Shown here: in pieces, positions 1 to 9,328 of the stretch
Layout: the number at the start of each line of letters is the position of its first letter
Numbering within the stretch: the stretch's first letter is position 1
Assembly (NCBI RefSeq): GCF_003384725.1
Contig: NZ_QNVV01000002.1
Location: forward strand, 310,001-374,000
Length of the DNA stretch: 64,000 nt
DNA from: Chryseobacterium pennipullorum
GTDB lineage: Bacteria > Bacteroidota > Bacteroidia > Flavobacteriales > Weeksellaceae
Direction of reading: 5' to 3'
Made by a program: the position numbers and the translations under genes
The notes under the pieces: generated by a model
What the model saw: the letters and a program-made list of their open reading frames with translations, nothing else
Database searches by the model: none
What the model was told of the DNA's origin: nothing

Positions 1-345
1 TCCCTGCAGTTGATCATAATAGCCAGGAATATCAGGTCTGGGACCTACTAAAGACATGTCTCCTTTTAAGATGTTGAATAGCTGGGGAAGTTCATCTAAT
101 TTGCTCTTTCTCATCCAACGTCCAAAAGATGATTTGCGATGAGTCTCAATATCCAGTGTTCTGAATTTATAAATAGTAAACGGTTTAGCGTAACGGCCAA
201 TCCGCTGTTGGGTGAATATTCCCGGGAAACCTGTATCCCAGGAAGTAAGAATGAAAAGTACAATAAATACGGGTAACAGTAGTATAACTGCAAAAAATGC
301 GATAGTGTAGTCCATCAGCATTTTCCAAAGAGGGTATTTTTTCAA
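1..345 (-). CDS. Initiating sugar phosphotransferase, PglC/WcaJ C-terminal type (3' end cut off by window)
   Basis: The 115 visible codons match the N-terminal half of the bacterial sugar transferase family (phosphoglycosyl transferases that load the first sugar phosphate onto undecaprenyl phosphate at the inner membrane). A hydrophobic segment lies at about residues 11-34. It is followed by FTQQRIGR, FTIYKFRT, KSKLDELPQLFNILKGDMS and LVGPRP, all hallmarks of the family. The proposed start is TTG at 345; ATG at 321 is the alternative and would lose part of the basic N-terminus. The gene lies beyond the terminator at 453-482, so it is probably not in the same transcript as the locus to its right. 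It is a second enzyme of the same family as the gene at 2279-2884. Truncation is due only to the window edge. Confidence 0.85.
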   Translation of the reverse strand, partial: MKKYPLWKMLMDYTIAFFAVILLLPVFIVLFILTSWDTGFPGIFTQQRIGRYAKPFTIYKFRTLDIETHRKSSFGRWMRKSKLDELPQLFNILKGDMSLVGPRPDIPGYYDQLQG

Positions 346-452
346 AATATTTGTATGGATGCAAATATATAAAAATGTTTGGATTCACAAGCTAATTAAT
401 GCTATAGTAAAGACAATTCCATAAAGAATTGCATTCTATGATATATAAACAA

Positions 453-482
453 AAATCAGCTTTATTATAATAAAGCTGATTT
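453..482 (-). terminator. Intrinsic terminator closing the polysaccharide operon
   Basis: This is a 30-bp perfect inverted repeat (arm AAATCAGCTTTAT). On the minus strand it runs into a T-rich stretch. It starts 3 bp after the stop of the aminotransferase gene and ends the long minus-strand operon. Confidence 0.85.
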
Positions 483-485
483 GTA

Positions 486-1622
486 TTATTTAGAAAAAAC
501 GTTCTCTATACATTTGAGTATTCTCTGTTTATCCTCTTCCTTAAGATTGGAACCAGACGGTAAACATAATCCACGTTCAAATAATGTTTCTGCAATATTC
601 TTACCATAATAGGGGGCATCAGCAAAGACCGGCTGCATATGCATGGGCTTCCAAAGCGGTCTGGACTCAATATTATCTTCCAGTAATGCCATTCTTAGAT
701 CTTCCCGGCTCTTACCCACTACGCTTTCGTCTACAGTGATAGCAGACAGCCAGTGATTGGAATAATAATCTCCATTGGGCTCGGTAAAAACTTCTACTCC
801 ATCAATATTTCTGAATAATTCCACATAAAAGTCGTGCATTTTCCTGCGGGCGTTGACTCTGTCTTTCAAAACCTCCATTTGTCCGCGGCCAATTCCAGCA
901 GAAATATTACTCATCCTGTAGTTGTATCCTATGTGGGAATGTTGATAGTGAGGAGCATTATCTCTCGCCTGAGTTGATAAAAATACGGTACGCTCTTTAT
1001 CTGATTCTGAATGACAAACCAAGGCCCCACCTCCGGAAGTTGTAATTATTTTATTACCATTGAAGGAAAGAACCCCAAAACGTCCGAAAGTACCACATGC
1101 TTTTCCTTTATAATTTGAACCTAATGCTTCGGCAGCATCTTCAATCAATGGAATATTATATTTTTCTGCAATGGCAGAAATTTCCTCCATTTTGGCAGGC
1201 ATACCATAAAGATGAACAATGATAATAGCCTTAGGTTTATTTCCTTTTGAAATGCGATCTTCTATTGCTTCCTGCAAAGCTACCGGACACATATTCCATG
1301 TATCTATTTCAGAATCTACAAAAACAGGTTTTGCTCCCTGGTACGCGATAGGATTGGCAGAAGCAGAAAATGTCATAGACTGACAGATGACTTCATCACC
1401 ATATTCAACACCACATTCAATCAAAGCCAAATGCAGGGCTGCTGTTCCTGCTGATAATGCTGCTACTTTTACATCGGTCCCTAGAAAGGTTTCCAAATCC
1501 TTTTCAAACCCATCAACATTCGGGCCTAAAGGAGCTACCCAATTGGCATCAAATGCTTCATGAATATACTGTAACTCATTACCTCCCATATGAGGTGAAG
1601 AAAGCCAAATTTTATCTTGCAT
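486..1622 (-). CDS. pglE: PLP-dependent sugar aminotransferase (DegT/DnrJ/EryC1/StrS family), PglE/EpsN-like
   Basis: Members of this family transfer an amino group from glutamate to the 4-keto carbon of a UDP-4-keto-6-deoxy-HexNAc. The 378-residue protein carries the LSAGTAALHLAL cofactor region, the EDAAEALGS stretch (about residues 161-169) and the PLP lysine in SFNGNKIITTSGGG (about K191). ATG 1622 is chosen because the family N-terminus begins MQDKIWLSSPHMGGNE; an in-frame extension to 1682 would overlap the preceding acetyltransferase. The neighbours are an acetyltransferase and a phosphoglycosyl transferase, with a 4,6-dehydratase at the head of the operon. That supports a role as the PglE step of di-N-acetylbacillosamine-type sugar synthesis. 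The substrate is inferred from context. Confidence 0.88.
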   Translation of the reverse strand: MQDKIWLSSPHMGGNELQYIHEAFDANWVAPLGPNVDGFEKDLETFLGTDVKVAALSAGTAALHLALIECGVEYGDEVICQSMTFSASANPIAYQGAKPVFVDSEIDTWNMCPVALQEAIEDRISKGNKPKAIIIVHLYGMPAKMEEISAIAEKYNIPLIEDAAEALGSNYKGKACGTFGRFGVLSFNGNKIITTSGGGALVCHSESDKERTVFLSTQARDNAPHYQHSHIGYNYRMSNISAGIGRGQMEVLKDRVNARRKMHDFYVELFRNIDGVEVFTEPNGDYYSNHWLSAITVDESVVGKSREDLRMALLEDNIESRPLWKPMHMQPVFADAPYYGKNIAETLFERGLCLPSGSNLKEEDKQRILKCIENVFSK

Positions 1623-1633
1623 TGGTATAAATT

Positions 1634-2275
1634 TTATTCGTGAAATTTTATTGGTTTCGCAGGTATTCCTACTGCAGTACATTTTGCAGGCAGGTTTTTT
1701 GCAACAACAGCTCCGGCACCTACAATTGTATATTCTCCTATTTCTAAAAGATTAATAATTTTTGCTCCAGTTCCCACATATACCCCCTCACTAATCAGAA
1801 CTTCTCCAGATATATTTACGCTTGGCATAAATGAGCAGTAGCTTTTAACCTTAGTATCATGCCCCACTGTACAGGAAAGATTAAGAATTACAAAATCTTC
1901 TATTTCAATATCTACTGTAATAATAACCCCAGCACAAATAATATTTCCTTTTCCAATATTAACATTATCGTTTCCTATAATGGCAGATGGATGAATTAGG
2001 TTGGGAAATTCAATGTTTTCATTCGTAATATTTTTTGCTATTCTTTTTTTGGTTTCAGGATCAGCTATAGAAATTGCCACGTTTAGTGGGTAATCTACCT
2101 CATTGATCTTTTCAATTTTTCCTAAATAGGGTACTCCATTGATATCACCTTCATACTCTTTATCATCATAAAAACCTATAATTTCAAACTCGGCCTCTCC
2201 TAAATTTATATTTTCAATCAGCATCTTTACTTCACGTCCAAAGCCTCCTGCTCCAACTATTGCAATCTTTTTCAT
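1634..2275 (-). CDS. pglD: Sugar O/N-acetyltransferase, PglD-like left-handed beta-helix
   Basis: The N-terminus (IAIVGAGGFGREV) is the nucleotide-sugar binding fold typical of PglD/NeuD acetyltransferases. From about residue 90 the protein shows hexapeptide repeats (IIGNDNVNIGKGNIICAG and so on) ending in GIPAKPIKFHE. The presumed catalytic histidine is in TVGHDTKV. In Campylobacter, PglD acetylates the 4-amino group of UDP-4-amino-4,6-dideoxy-GlcNAc using acetyl-CoA. Here it sits 11 bp upstream of the PglE-like gene and 3 bp after the PglC-like gene, in the same transcript, which supports the same job. Its length of 213 aa is normal. A NeuD-type O-acetyltransferase is the alternative. Confidence 0.87.
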   Translation of the reverse strand: MKKIAIVGAGGFGREVKMLIENINLGEAEFEIIGFYDDKEYEGDINGVPYLGKIEKINEVDYPLNVAISIADPETKKRIAKNITNENIEFPNLIHPSAIIGNDNVNIGKGNIICAGVIITVDIEIEDFVILNLSCTVGHDTKVKSYCSFMPSVNISGEVLISEGVYVGTGAKIINLLEIGEYTIVGAGAVVAKNLPAKCTAVGIPAKPIKFHE

Positions 2276-2278
2276 ATT

Positions 2279-2884
2279 TTAATTATTTCCTTTAAACATT
2301 TCCATTGTTGCTTGTCCTTCCTGAGAAATACCTTCCCTCACAACTACTTTTTTTACTGTAAGAAAAAGAATTTTTACATCCTGATAAAAGGACACATTAT
2401 TTACATACCACACATCATAATTGAATTTTTTCTCCCATGATATGGCATTTCTTCCGTTAACCTGTGCCCAACCGGTAATCCCAGGTCTTACTTCATGCCT
2501 TTTTGCCTGATGTTCATTATACAAAGGTAAATATTGTACCAATAACGGTCTTGGTCCAATAAGCGACATATCCCCTCTTAGAACATTAATCAGTTGAGGA
2601 ATTTCATCCAGTGATGTTTTACGAACGAATGCTCCTATTCCAGTTAATCTTTCGGCATCAGGCAATAATTCTCCATCCAAACCCTTCTTATCATTCATGG
2701 TTTTAAATTTAATGATTTTAAAAACCTTTTCATGTAATCCCGGACGTTTCTGAAAGAAGAATGGCTTTCCCTGATTGGCAAAGTATAGCCCTATCATTAC
2801 CATTATAAAAATTGGGGATAATACAATGATACCTATAAGGGCAATTATAAAATCAATGACCCGTTTAAAAAAGTGTCTGTACAT
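2279..2884 (-). CDS. pglC: Undecaprenyl-phosphate sugar phosphotransferase, PglC-like
   Basis: This is a 201-aa monotopic phosphoglycosyl transferase. It has a single N-terminal hydrophobic re-entrant segment (about residues 11-33) and then the soluble catalytic part: FFQKRPGLHEKVFKIIKFKTM, TSLDEIPQLINVLRGDMS, IGPRPLL and RPGITGWAQVNGRN. The DE pair in SLDEIPQ is the expected catalytic dyad. These enzymes start repeat-unit assembly by transferring sugar-1-phosphate to undecaprenyl phosphate on the cytoplasmic face. It lies between a GT4 gene (2 bp gap) and the PglD-like gene. With PglF-, PglE- and PglD-like genes in the operon, a di-N-acetylbacillosamine phosphate substrate is the simplest inference. 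Confidence 0.9.
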   Translation of the reverse strand: MYRHFFKRVIDFIIALIGIIVLSPIFIMVMIGLYFANQGKPFFFQKRPGLHEKVFKIIKFKTMNDKKGLDGELLPDAERLTGIGAFVRKTSLDEIPQLINVLRGDMSLIGPRPLLVQYLPLYNEHQAKRHEVRPGITGWAQVNGRNAISWEKKFNYDVWYVNNVSFYQDVKILFLTVKKVVVREGISQEGQATMEMFKGNN

Positions 2885-2886
2885 TA

Positions 2887-4053
2887 TTATTTTTCTTTAA
2901 GCAATGTTTTATATTCATTTAATAAAGCATTCCAAATTACTGATTGCTCATATCGTGACTGAATCATAGAACGTGCGTTTTTTTTGAGACGATTATAATA
3001 TTCCGAATCAATCAATATCTTTTCCATAGCCTTTTGTAATTTTTCAACGTTCTTAACAGGAACAATGGTACCATTTTCATCTTCTATAATAATTTCATTA
3101 CATCCATTAATATCGGAAACAATACTTGGAAGCCCCATGGCGCCAGCCTGCATGACTACATTAGGAAACCCCTCTCTATAGCTGGGGAAAACTAAAGCAT
3201 CTGAGATCGCAAAATAAGGACGTACATCTTTCTGGAAACCTGTAATGATTATATTTTTATTATTCTCAATCTCTCTTAAAGTTTCAGGATACAAAGGGTC
3301 CAATTCAGTTTCCAGAGGACCAACGAGCAATAACTTGGAGTTACGCTCTAGGTTCTTTTCTTGGTGCATTTCTGTAAATGCTTTTACTAATTCATTGATT
3401 CCTTTATCACCTACTAAACGTCCGACAAATACGAAAACCAAATCTGAATCTTCAATGTTCAGCTCTTTTTTTAGTAATTGTTTTTGATCTACATTTACCT
3501 GATCCGGAGAAAAGAAAGTGGTATTAATTCCATTTGATGATCCCTGGCCAATTACTTTGAGCTTTTCTTTGGAGGTATAATTATTTTGTAAAATAAAATC
3601 GTATAATCCTTTTGAATTGGGATAGACACCTGTTGCCGACAAATAGGTAAGCTTTTCCACAAAATCCAAAACCTTACGTTTTACTCCTGTTGCCTCCATC
3701 AAAGGTAAACCTGCTACGGTATGTAATCTGTGAGGTACTCCTGCTAATCTGGCCGCCAACATTCCTACAATACCGGCTTTAGGGGTATGGGTATGAACAA
3801 TCTGAGGTCTTTCTTTTTTAAGAAATTTGTACATATTCCTTAACGATTTGATATCTTGAAGAGGAGTAATCTTACGCGACATTTCAATAGGTACAACATC
3901 TATTGCCTCATCTTGCTTTACTTCTTCCAATTCTTTACCTGCAGAAGAGACTCCTATTACTTTAAAATGATCCGACATAAATTTATGCTGTCCTCTAAGA
4001 AGTATTTTCAAAGACAACGGTACTGTTGTGATACGGATAAGTTTGATTTGCAT
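2887..4053 (-). CDS. Glycosyltransferase family 4
   Basis: This is a GT-B fold retaining glycosyltransferase of 388 aa. The N-terminal part shows RPQIVHTHTPKAGIVGMLAARLAGV, seen in transferases that act early on lipid-linked sugars. The C-terminal part has VFVGRLVGDKG and the EX7E-like EGFPNVVMQ, where the last Glu is Gln, as in some GT4 subgroups. ATG 4053 is preferred. The frame is open to 4134, but the extra 27 residues are not family-like and overlap the upstream gene. Because it directly precedes the PglC-like gene in the operon, it is a candidate for adding the second sugar to the lipid-linked first sugar. Donor and acceptor cannot be read from sequence. Confidence 0.87.
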   Translation of the reverse strand: MQIKLIRITTVPLSLKILLRGQHKFMSDHFKVIGVSSAGKELEEVKQDEAIDVVPIEMSRKITPLQDIKSLRNMYKFLKKERPQIVHTHTPKAGIVGMLAARLAGVPHRLHTVAGLPLMEATGVKRKVLDFVEKLTYLSATGVYPNSKGLYDFILQNNYTSKEKLKVIGQGSSNGINTTFFSPDQVNVDQKQLLKKELNIEDSDLVFVFVGRLVGDKGINELVKAFTEMHQEKNLERNSKLLLVGPLETELDPLYPETLREIENNKNIIITGFQKDVRPYFAISDALVFPSYREGFPNVVMQAGAMGLPSIVSDINGCNEIIIEDENGTIVPVKNVEKLQKAMEKILIDSEYYNRLKKNARSMIQSRYEQSVIWNALLNEYKTLLKEK

Positions 4054-4061
4054 AGAATTTC

Positions 4062-5618
4062 TTATTTCTTTTTCATAGTAACCTCCTTCTTCACATTTTG
4101 GAATGAATTGGCTTTCATTTGTACATTTTTCCATTGATTGTCTACAATCACTGCCTGAGAGATATATGTATCATCACTATTCTTAAAAATATTATTCTCA
4201 ACAGTGAGATTTCCGCCAACATTACCATTCAGTAATATTCCAGCCTGATTTGATATTAGCTTTTTCGTGTTTGTATTACCACAATCGATTAACTGATTAT
4301 CAGAAAAATTTATATTCTGCATAATTTCCCCAGAATTATTCTGAAATGCAGCAGAGGTTATTTTTTTAAAAGTATTCCCTTTAATCGTCAAATTTTCTAC
4401 AAAATGGCTGTAAATAGCGGGGTATGAATATTTATTTGAACGACTTCCTATGTACTCAATCTTATTATTTAATATATCTACTTTTCCAATTATTCCCTTT
4501 ACCTGCGTAAATAAAGAAACAGCTTCTACAGGGAAATCCTGATAAACTTCGTTATTATTGAGTTTAATATTGTCCATCTTAAAGCCAGGCCTTACCCAAA
4601 ATTCAGCTAATCTTACAACATTTTTTCCATAGTTATTTTGATAAACAGAATTGATATGAGAAGATATGGCTGCTGCAATATTAAACATATTCTTAAAATT
4701 GGAAATCTTATTATTTTCAATAACAGAATTATCCGAATGGGATTCTATTGCGGTACTCACAGGAAGAATTCCATTTAAATTATCATTAAAAAATATATTA
4801 TTTCTAACAATTAAACCATTGGCCACAACATAAATACAACTATGATCGGTCTGCATATTGTTCCCTTTTACAGCATTACCAACATTTCTGAATTCACAAT
4901 TGGTGATTGTAACGTTTGCTGACTCTTTTGGAGTCTTGTTTGCTCCAACCATAACCGTCTGTCTTCCTGCATTATTCAGAAACTTAACATGATGAATATT
5001 TATGTTTTTAGCTTTTTTTGCTCCAATGGCAATATTCATTCTTTTAACAACAAAACTTCCTGTATTATTTACCCCGTTCAAATCTATTGTTAGGTTTTTA
5101 AATTTGACGTTTTCAACAAAAGATTCACTGAAAAAAACTTTTGTATCCTGATCTTTTAACATATTTTTCCCCTGAAGAAGTTTTGTATTCACATCGCCAA
5201 CATATTCAATATTAGAATAAATCGGGATAAAAATGGTATTTACACTGGAATTCAATAAATAAGTTTTATTATCAAAGATTACTTTACCGATTTTCTTATC
5301 CCGGGCATATAATACAGCTTTTCTTATCGCGGGTGCATCATCTACTACTCCATTACCAATTGCACCAAAGTCTGATACTCTCACTACATCCTCATTTAGT
5401 TCTGGGTTGATTTTTCGTTTCTCTGTTTCTGTTTTGCCCTGTTTTTTTTCAAACGGCTCTACAAAATCATTCTTCACCTCTGAACCTGCATTGCTCAATA
5501 CTGCATACGCTTCACGATGATTATTTTTCTTACTTTTATTTAAATAATTTCTGCCTAGTACGAAAAAAGACACTAAAATTATTATAAAACCTATCGCTAA
5601 TGGTATTTTATTTTTCAT
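4062..5618 (-). CDS. Membrane-anchored right-handed beta-helix (pectate-lyase-superfamily) protein
   Basis: The 518-aa protein starts with one membrane segment (about residues 7-23) and a Lys/Asn-rich linker. It then has VSDFGAIGNGVVDDAPAIRKAV, the signature opening of the pectate-lyase-superfamily beta-helix. After it come many Asn-rich helix turns of the type IENNKISN, VRNNIFFND and IKGNTFKKI. Such proteins cleave, epimerise or bind polysaccharides; no catalytic residues could be assigned here. Its place among glycosyltransferases, overlapping the upstream GT4 gene by 11 bp, suggests it acts on this polymer in the periplasm or at the surface. Trimming, lysis and uronate C5-epimerisation are all possible. 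Confidence 0.8.
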   Translation of the reverse strand: MKNKIPLAIGFIIILVSFFVLGRNYLNKSKKNNHREAYAVLSNAGSEVKNDFVEPFEKKQGKTETEKRKINPELNEDVVRVSDFGAIGNGVVDDAPAIRKAVLYARDKKIGKVIFDNKTYLLNSSVNTIFIPIYSNIEYVGDVNTKLLQGKNMLKDQDTKVFFSESFVENVKFKNLTIDLNGVNNTGSFVVKRMNIAIGAKKAKNINIHHVKFLNNAGRQTVMVGANKTPKESANVTITNCEFRNVGNAVKGNNMQTDHSCIYVVANGLIVRNNIFFNDNLNGILPVSTAIESHSDNSVIENNKISNFKNMFNIAAAISSHINSVYQNNYGKNVVRLAEFWVRPGFKMDNIKLNNNEVYQDFPVEAVSLFTQVKGIIGKVDILNNKIEYIGSRSNKYSYPAIYSHFVENLTIKGNTFKKITSAAFQNNSGEIMQNINFSDNQLIDCGNTNTKKLISNQAGILLNGNVGGNLTVENNIFKNSDDTYISQAVIVDNQWKNVQMKANSFQNVKKEVTMKKK

Positions 5619-6693
5619 AATTTCTATATATTTCTATATAACTATCGACCATTTTTTCTATGGAAAAGTCAGATGCCCTTATTATACACCTATCTTTTAT
5701 TTCATTATAATAGGTATCAGAATTATATAATAACATTATTTTATCTGACAGATCCTTTACATTTCCTTGTTCAAATAGCAGACCATAGTTATCAACAATT
5801 TCAGAAACACCTATTATATTGCTTGCAATCACAGGTTTGCCGGCCGCCATTCCCTCAACAATTGCCAAACCAAATCCTTCTACTTTTGACGACAGTATTA
5901 CAATATCGGATATCTTCAACAATTCCGGTATATCTTCACGGTTTCCCAGGAATATTACTCTGTTTTCTAATTTTAACTTTTGCGTATAGTCTATAAGTTC
6001 ATTTTTTAGGGGACCGTCTCCAACAAGAAGTAATTTAATAGGATATGGGAGATTGATAAGTGCTGTAATCAATGTTTTCTGGTCTTTTTGTTCCCTGAAA
6101 CTTGATACTTGTATTAATATTTTTGCATCTTTTTCAAAATCAATATATTGTTCCCTATCCATAGCTGAAACATTTTTGAACCTTAACAGATCAATACCGT
6201 TATTGATTTTTCTGACATTTAAGTCTTTGTTAAGATGATTTAAAAGTTCATCTTTTGTCCCTTTAGAAATGCATCCGATCGCACTAAGCTTACTGTATAT
6301 AAATCTTTCAATATATTTAAGGAACGGATTATTTCTACGTCCATTGTTCGTACTGTGTTCAGTGTAAATAATAGGTGTATCGCTCCGGCCCAGCCACTTG
6401 GCTAAAACTACCCAATATAATACAGGAAACAAATGAGCATGTACCACATCGTATTGCTTAAGTAAAGGAATTAACCTAAAAATCAGCAAGGGATTATACA
6501 CAGAACCCTTCGTTAAAAACACAAGCTTGCCTGATGTCTTTTTTTCAAGTTCATTCCGGAACGAAGTCTTTTCGTCTTGTAATATGACAACATCTGTGTC
6601 AATTCCTTTAGCTTGATAAAGAGGAATACTGTCCGTTACTAATCGTTCTGCTCCCCCTGTTTTTAATGATGTGATGACATGTAAAACTTTCAT
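5608..6693 (-). CDS. Glycosyltransferase family 4
   Basis: The 361-aa GT-B protein opens with HVITSLKTGGAERLV, a loop typical of GT4 enzymes. It has DVVHAHLFPVLYW, IYTEHS, the nucleotide-binding turn LLVGDGPLKNEL and the EX7E motif EGFGLAIVE followed by GMAAGKPVIAS. It probably acts on the cytoplasmic face and adds one sugar to the undecaprenyl-linked repeat unit. Its stop overlaps the start of the beta-helix gene by 11 bp, and its start abuts the next GT4 stop by 1 bp, so translation is likely coupled. Sugar specificity is unknown. Confidence 0.88.
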   Translation of the reverse strand: MKVLHVITSLKTGGAERLVTDSIPLYQAKGIDTDVVILQDEKTSFRNELEKKTSGKLVFLTKGSVYNPLLIFRLIPLLKQYDVVHAHLFPVLYWVVLAKWLGRSDTPIIYTEHSTNNGRRNNPFLKYIERFIYSKLSAIGCISKGTKDELLNHLNKDLNVRKINNGIDLLRFKNVSAMDREQYIDFEKDAKILIQVSSFREQKDQKTLITALINLPYPIKLLLVGDGPLKNELIDYTQKLKLENRVIFLGNREDIPELLKISDIVILSSKVEGFGLAIVEGMAAGKPVIASNIIGVSEIVDNYGLLFEQGNVKDLSDKIMLLYNSDTYYNEIKDRCIIRASDFSIEKMVDSYIEIYRNYEK

Positions 6694-7775
6694 TACAATA
6701 ATTTCTGAAAATTCTTAATCCAATTCTCTGCTATCGTTTTCCCGTCAAAACGAGATTTATTCTGTATTGCTATTCCGGACATTTTTATCCTCAGTTCTTC
6801 TTTAGTGACAAGGTCATAGATCCCGTCTGCATAAGATTCTAAATTAGCATCTTCTATCAATATTCCTGATCCACAGCCCAGAATTTCAGATGGCCCTGAA
6901 TAAATATCGAACGCAATGGATGGCAAACCGAAGTTTTGAGCTTCAATAAGAACCATTGGCAGCCCTTCAAAGTAAGAGCTCATACAATAAAAACTAGCCT
7001 GCTGATATTGATCAGCAACGCTCTTACTTCCATCAATTAAAAATATTGATTTACAATTTTCAGACTCAATCTGCTGTTGTAATTTTTCTTTTTCTTCTCC
7101 ATAGCCTACAATATTTAACTTCCAGTCTTGTACATTATATTTTTTATCAAAAATACTCCATGCCTTAATGAGGCGGTCAAAACCTTTTACAGGCACATAA
7201 CGACCAATTGTTATCGCAGTCCTGGAAGTTTCATCGTAACGAGCAATATGATCTTGAAACGGGCTTATGTTATAGATATAAGTTACGTGAGATTTAGGTT
7301 TCAGATTCTGATTCCACATAGCCACATCTCTCTCCGTCAATGTTACAATTAACTCTGCTTTTCTGGCCGCTATTTTCCTGAAATAGTCCCGAAGTTTTTT
7401 CCCATTATTATTTTTAAAATTAAAATGTTCCCAAACTACAAATTTCGGACGTTTTTTTAAACTAAAAATTGGCAGATAACTAAATAGCAAAGACATAGAC
7501 TCTACGGAAACAAAAACATCAATCTCTTTTATTTTGATGAAATTTTTTAAGTTTTTTATTAATGTAAAATACTGTGTTTTATAATTCTTTATATCCAAAG
7601 ACATCATCTTAACCTTTGGAGAGATTTCAAAAGAATCAGTTTGTTCATTTTTATTCAGTACCACCAAAAAAACATTTACATTTTCATAATCTACGATTGA
7701 ATTCAGCAAACTAATTGTTGCCCTTTCAACTCCACCTTTATTTTTGAGACTGGGAATAAAAAAAACTACATTCAT
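6693..7775 (-). CDS. Glycosyltransferase family 4
   Basis: The 360-aa protein begins MNVVFFIPSLKNKGGVERATISL, a GT4 N-terminus. It shows VWEHFNF, TLTERD, the sugar-nucleotide region AITIGRYVPVKGFDRLIKAW and the EX7E motif EGLPMVLIEAQNFGLPSIAFD. This last pattern is common in exopolysaccharide galactosyl- or N-acetylgalactosaminyl-transferases, but the donor is not determined here. It overlaps the polymerase gene by 4 bp and the next GT4 by 1 bp. It lies in the AT-rich centre of the locus, where serotype-specific genes are expected. Confidence 0.87.
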   Translation of the reverse strand: MNVVFFIPSLKNKGGVERATISLLNSIVDYENVNVFLVVLNKNEQTDSFEISPKVKMMSLDIKNYKTQYFTLIKNLKNFIKIKEIDVFVSVESMSLLFSYLPIFSLKKRPKFVVWEHFNFKNNNGKKLRDYFRKIAARKAELIVTLTERDVAMWNQNLKPKSHVTYIYNISPFQDHIARYDETSRTAITIGRYVPVKGFDRLIKAWSIFDKKYNVQDWKLNIVGYGEEKEKLQQQIESENCKSIFLIDGSKSVADQYQQASFYCMSSYFEGLPMVLIEAQNFGLPSIAFDIYSGPSEILGCGSGILIEDANLESYADGIYDLVTKEELRIKMSGIAIQNKSRFDGKTIAENWIKNFQKLL

Positions 7776-9181
7776 AATCTGATCTTTTTTAAGTATAGCA
7801 AACTATATATCTTTACAAAAAATATATTAAATAAAACAGCTCCCAATACATCATTCATACTTGCTCTCGGGATAAACATAATGAAAGATGTAATAGAAAA
7901 GTAAATGACCAAGGTGTAAATATTTACCTGATTTTTATATACTTTTGATTCCATTTTTGAAAAGAAATACCCAATACCAAAAAAGATAAATAAGCTCAGA
8001 ATAAATCCAAAATTAATAAGAATATCCATGATACTTGTCGTTCCAACACCATAAGTAACTCCTGATTCTAGCGTACCAATAACTGCTGTATCATAGCTTA
8101 TAGGTTTTAGACTAAAAACGTTCATCAGGCCAGGAAATGTTCTGATAACACCGACCAAATAGCTCGCCCCATATAATGAAAAGTCTGTAGTATACCATTT
8201 GTAGTACAGAATAGACTGCGCGTAAACAGATCCTCCTAACTCAGCAGTAAATGGAAAGTATGACTTACTAATTACATAATTATCATTAATTTTTAAACTG
8301 CTACTAAGGATATTTTCAATTCCATAGAGTTTAAAAAGAGTTCCAAAAACAGATACTCCCAAGAATATGAGTATTACTGTAATTGAACTGATTTTTTTTC
8401 TTACAAATAGAAAAAATGCAAATACAAATGGTGTTATTGTCAAAATCACAAAAACTCTGTTATGTGCTAAGAAGAAAATAACCATAATGATTACCAGAAA
8501 AACAAGATATGGTTTATCAAATAGTTTTAAAAAGGATTTGATAGAGTTTTTCCTCGTTAAAATCTTTTCCTGATTATTATAGATTATTATGGACAAGTAA
8601 ATAATGGATAGCCGAAGGAATACTCCCAAAAATGAAAACCCTATTCCTTCAAATTTTACAGTACCATGTCCGGAATCAATATATCCTTTATTAATATTTA
8701 GCAAAAAGACCAGAAAACATACTGCCATCAAAATAAACAACGGTTTAGGGCTATATTTTGTAGTCACTGACGATACTGAATCTTGAGATATAAGTGGTAA
8801 GGCCGCATTTTTTTTCAGTCGACTATAATTAACAGTAACGCCTAATAAAAATACATCTAAAACCAAGGCTGAAAACGCCACCATTTCATTGATCACCTCA
8901 CTATTATAAAAGAACCTGAAATTAAGTAATTCTAGATTCCCTAAAGAGACTTCTAAAGGAATCTGGAACGAGATAATCCAACTCATTAAAAAGAACAATA
9001 AAATAATGGAGAGATTATATTTGCTTAAATAGGTCCTTTGTCTGGCAATGATAGAAATAATAAAACTAAAAAAAGTTAATCCAGCTGAAAAGCTTACCGT
9101 AAAGAAGTCAATTCTTCCATGACTACTTGATAAAAAGATAATCAGCTGTATTAAAAATATTATTAACTGTAATAAAACCAT
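7772..9181 (-). CDS. wzy: O-antigen/exopolysaccharide polymerase, Wzy-like membrane protein
   Basis: This 469-aa protein is almost wholly hydrophobic, with about ten to twelve predicted membrane spans. It has a larger periplasmic loop around residues 290-370 (after SSLKINDNYVISKSYFPF) and short charged loops. It has no soluble catalytic domain. That architecture, poor sequence conservation and a place among glycosyltransferases next to a flippase are what is expected of a Wzy polymerase, which joins lipid-linked repeat units in the periplasm. The call rests on topology and context rather than a sequence motif. It overlaps the GT4 gene downstream by 4 bp; 147 bp separate it from the GT2 gene upstream. 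Confidence 0.75.
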   Translation of the reverse strand: MVLLQLIIFLIQLIIFLSSSHGRIDFFTVSFSAGLTFFSFIISIIARQRTYLSKYNLSIILLFFLMSWIISFQIPLEVSLGNLELLNFRFFYNSEVINEMVAFSALVLDVFLLGVTVNYSRLKKNAALPLISQDSVSSVTTKYSPKPLFILMAVCFLVFLLNINKGYIDSGHGTVKFEGIGFSFLGVFLRLSIIYLSIIIYNNQEKILTRKNSIKSFLKLFDKPYLVFLVIIMVIFFLAHNRVFVILTITPFVFAFFLFVRKKISSITVILIFLGVSVFGTLFKLYGIENILSSSLKINDNYVISKSYFPFTAELGGSVYAQSILYYKWYTTDFSLYGASYLVGVIRTFPGLMNVFSLKPISYDTAVIGTLESGVTYGVGTTSIMDILINFGFILSLFIFFGIGYFFSKMESKVYKNQVNIYTLVIYFSITSFIMFIPRASMNDVLGAVLFNIFFVKIYSLLYLKKIRL

Positions 9182-9328
9182 ATAATTGTCTATAGATTAA
9201 ATCTTATTTAAAGATATCAGGAAATTAATAGACTTCATCTTTATTTAGGATAAGTCCCATGCTAGTATTAGTATTAATGTGTACTTTCACAGATTAGGTA
9301 TTATAAAAGTATCTTACCCTGTTATTTC

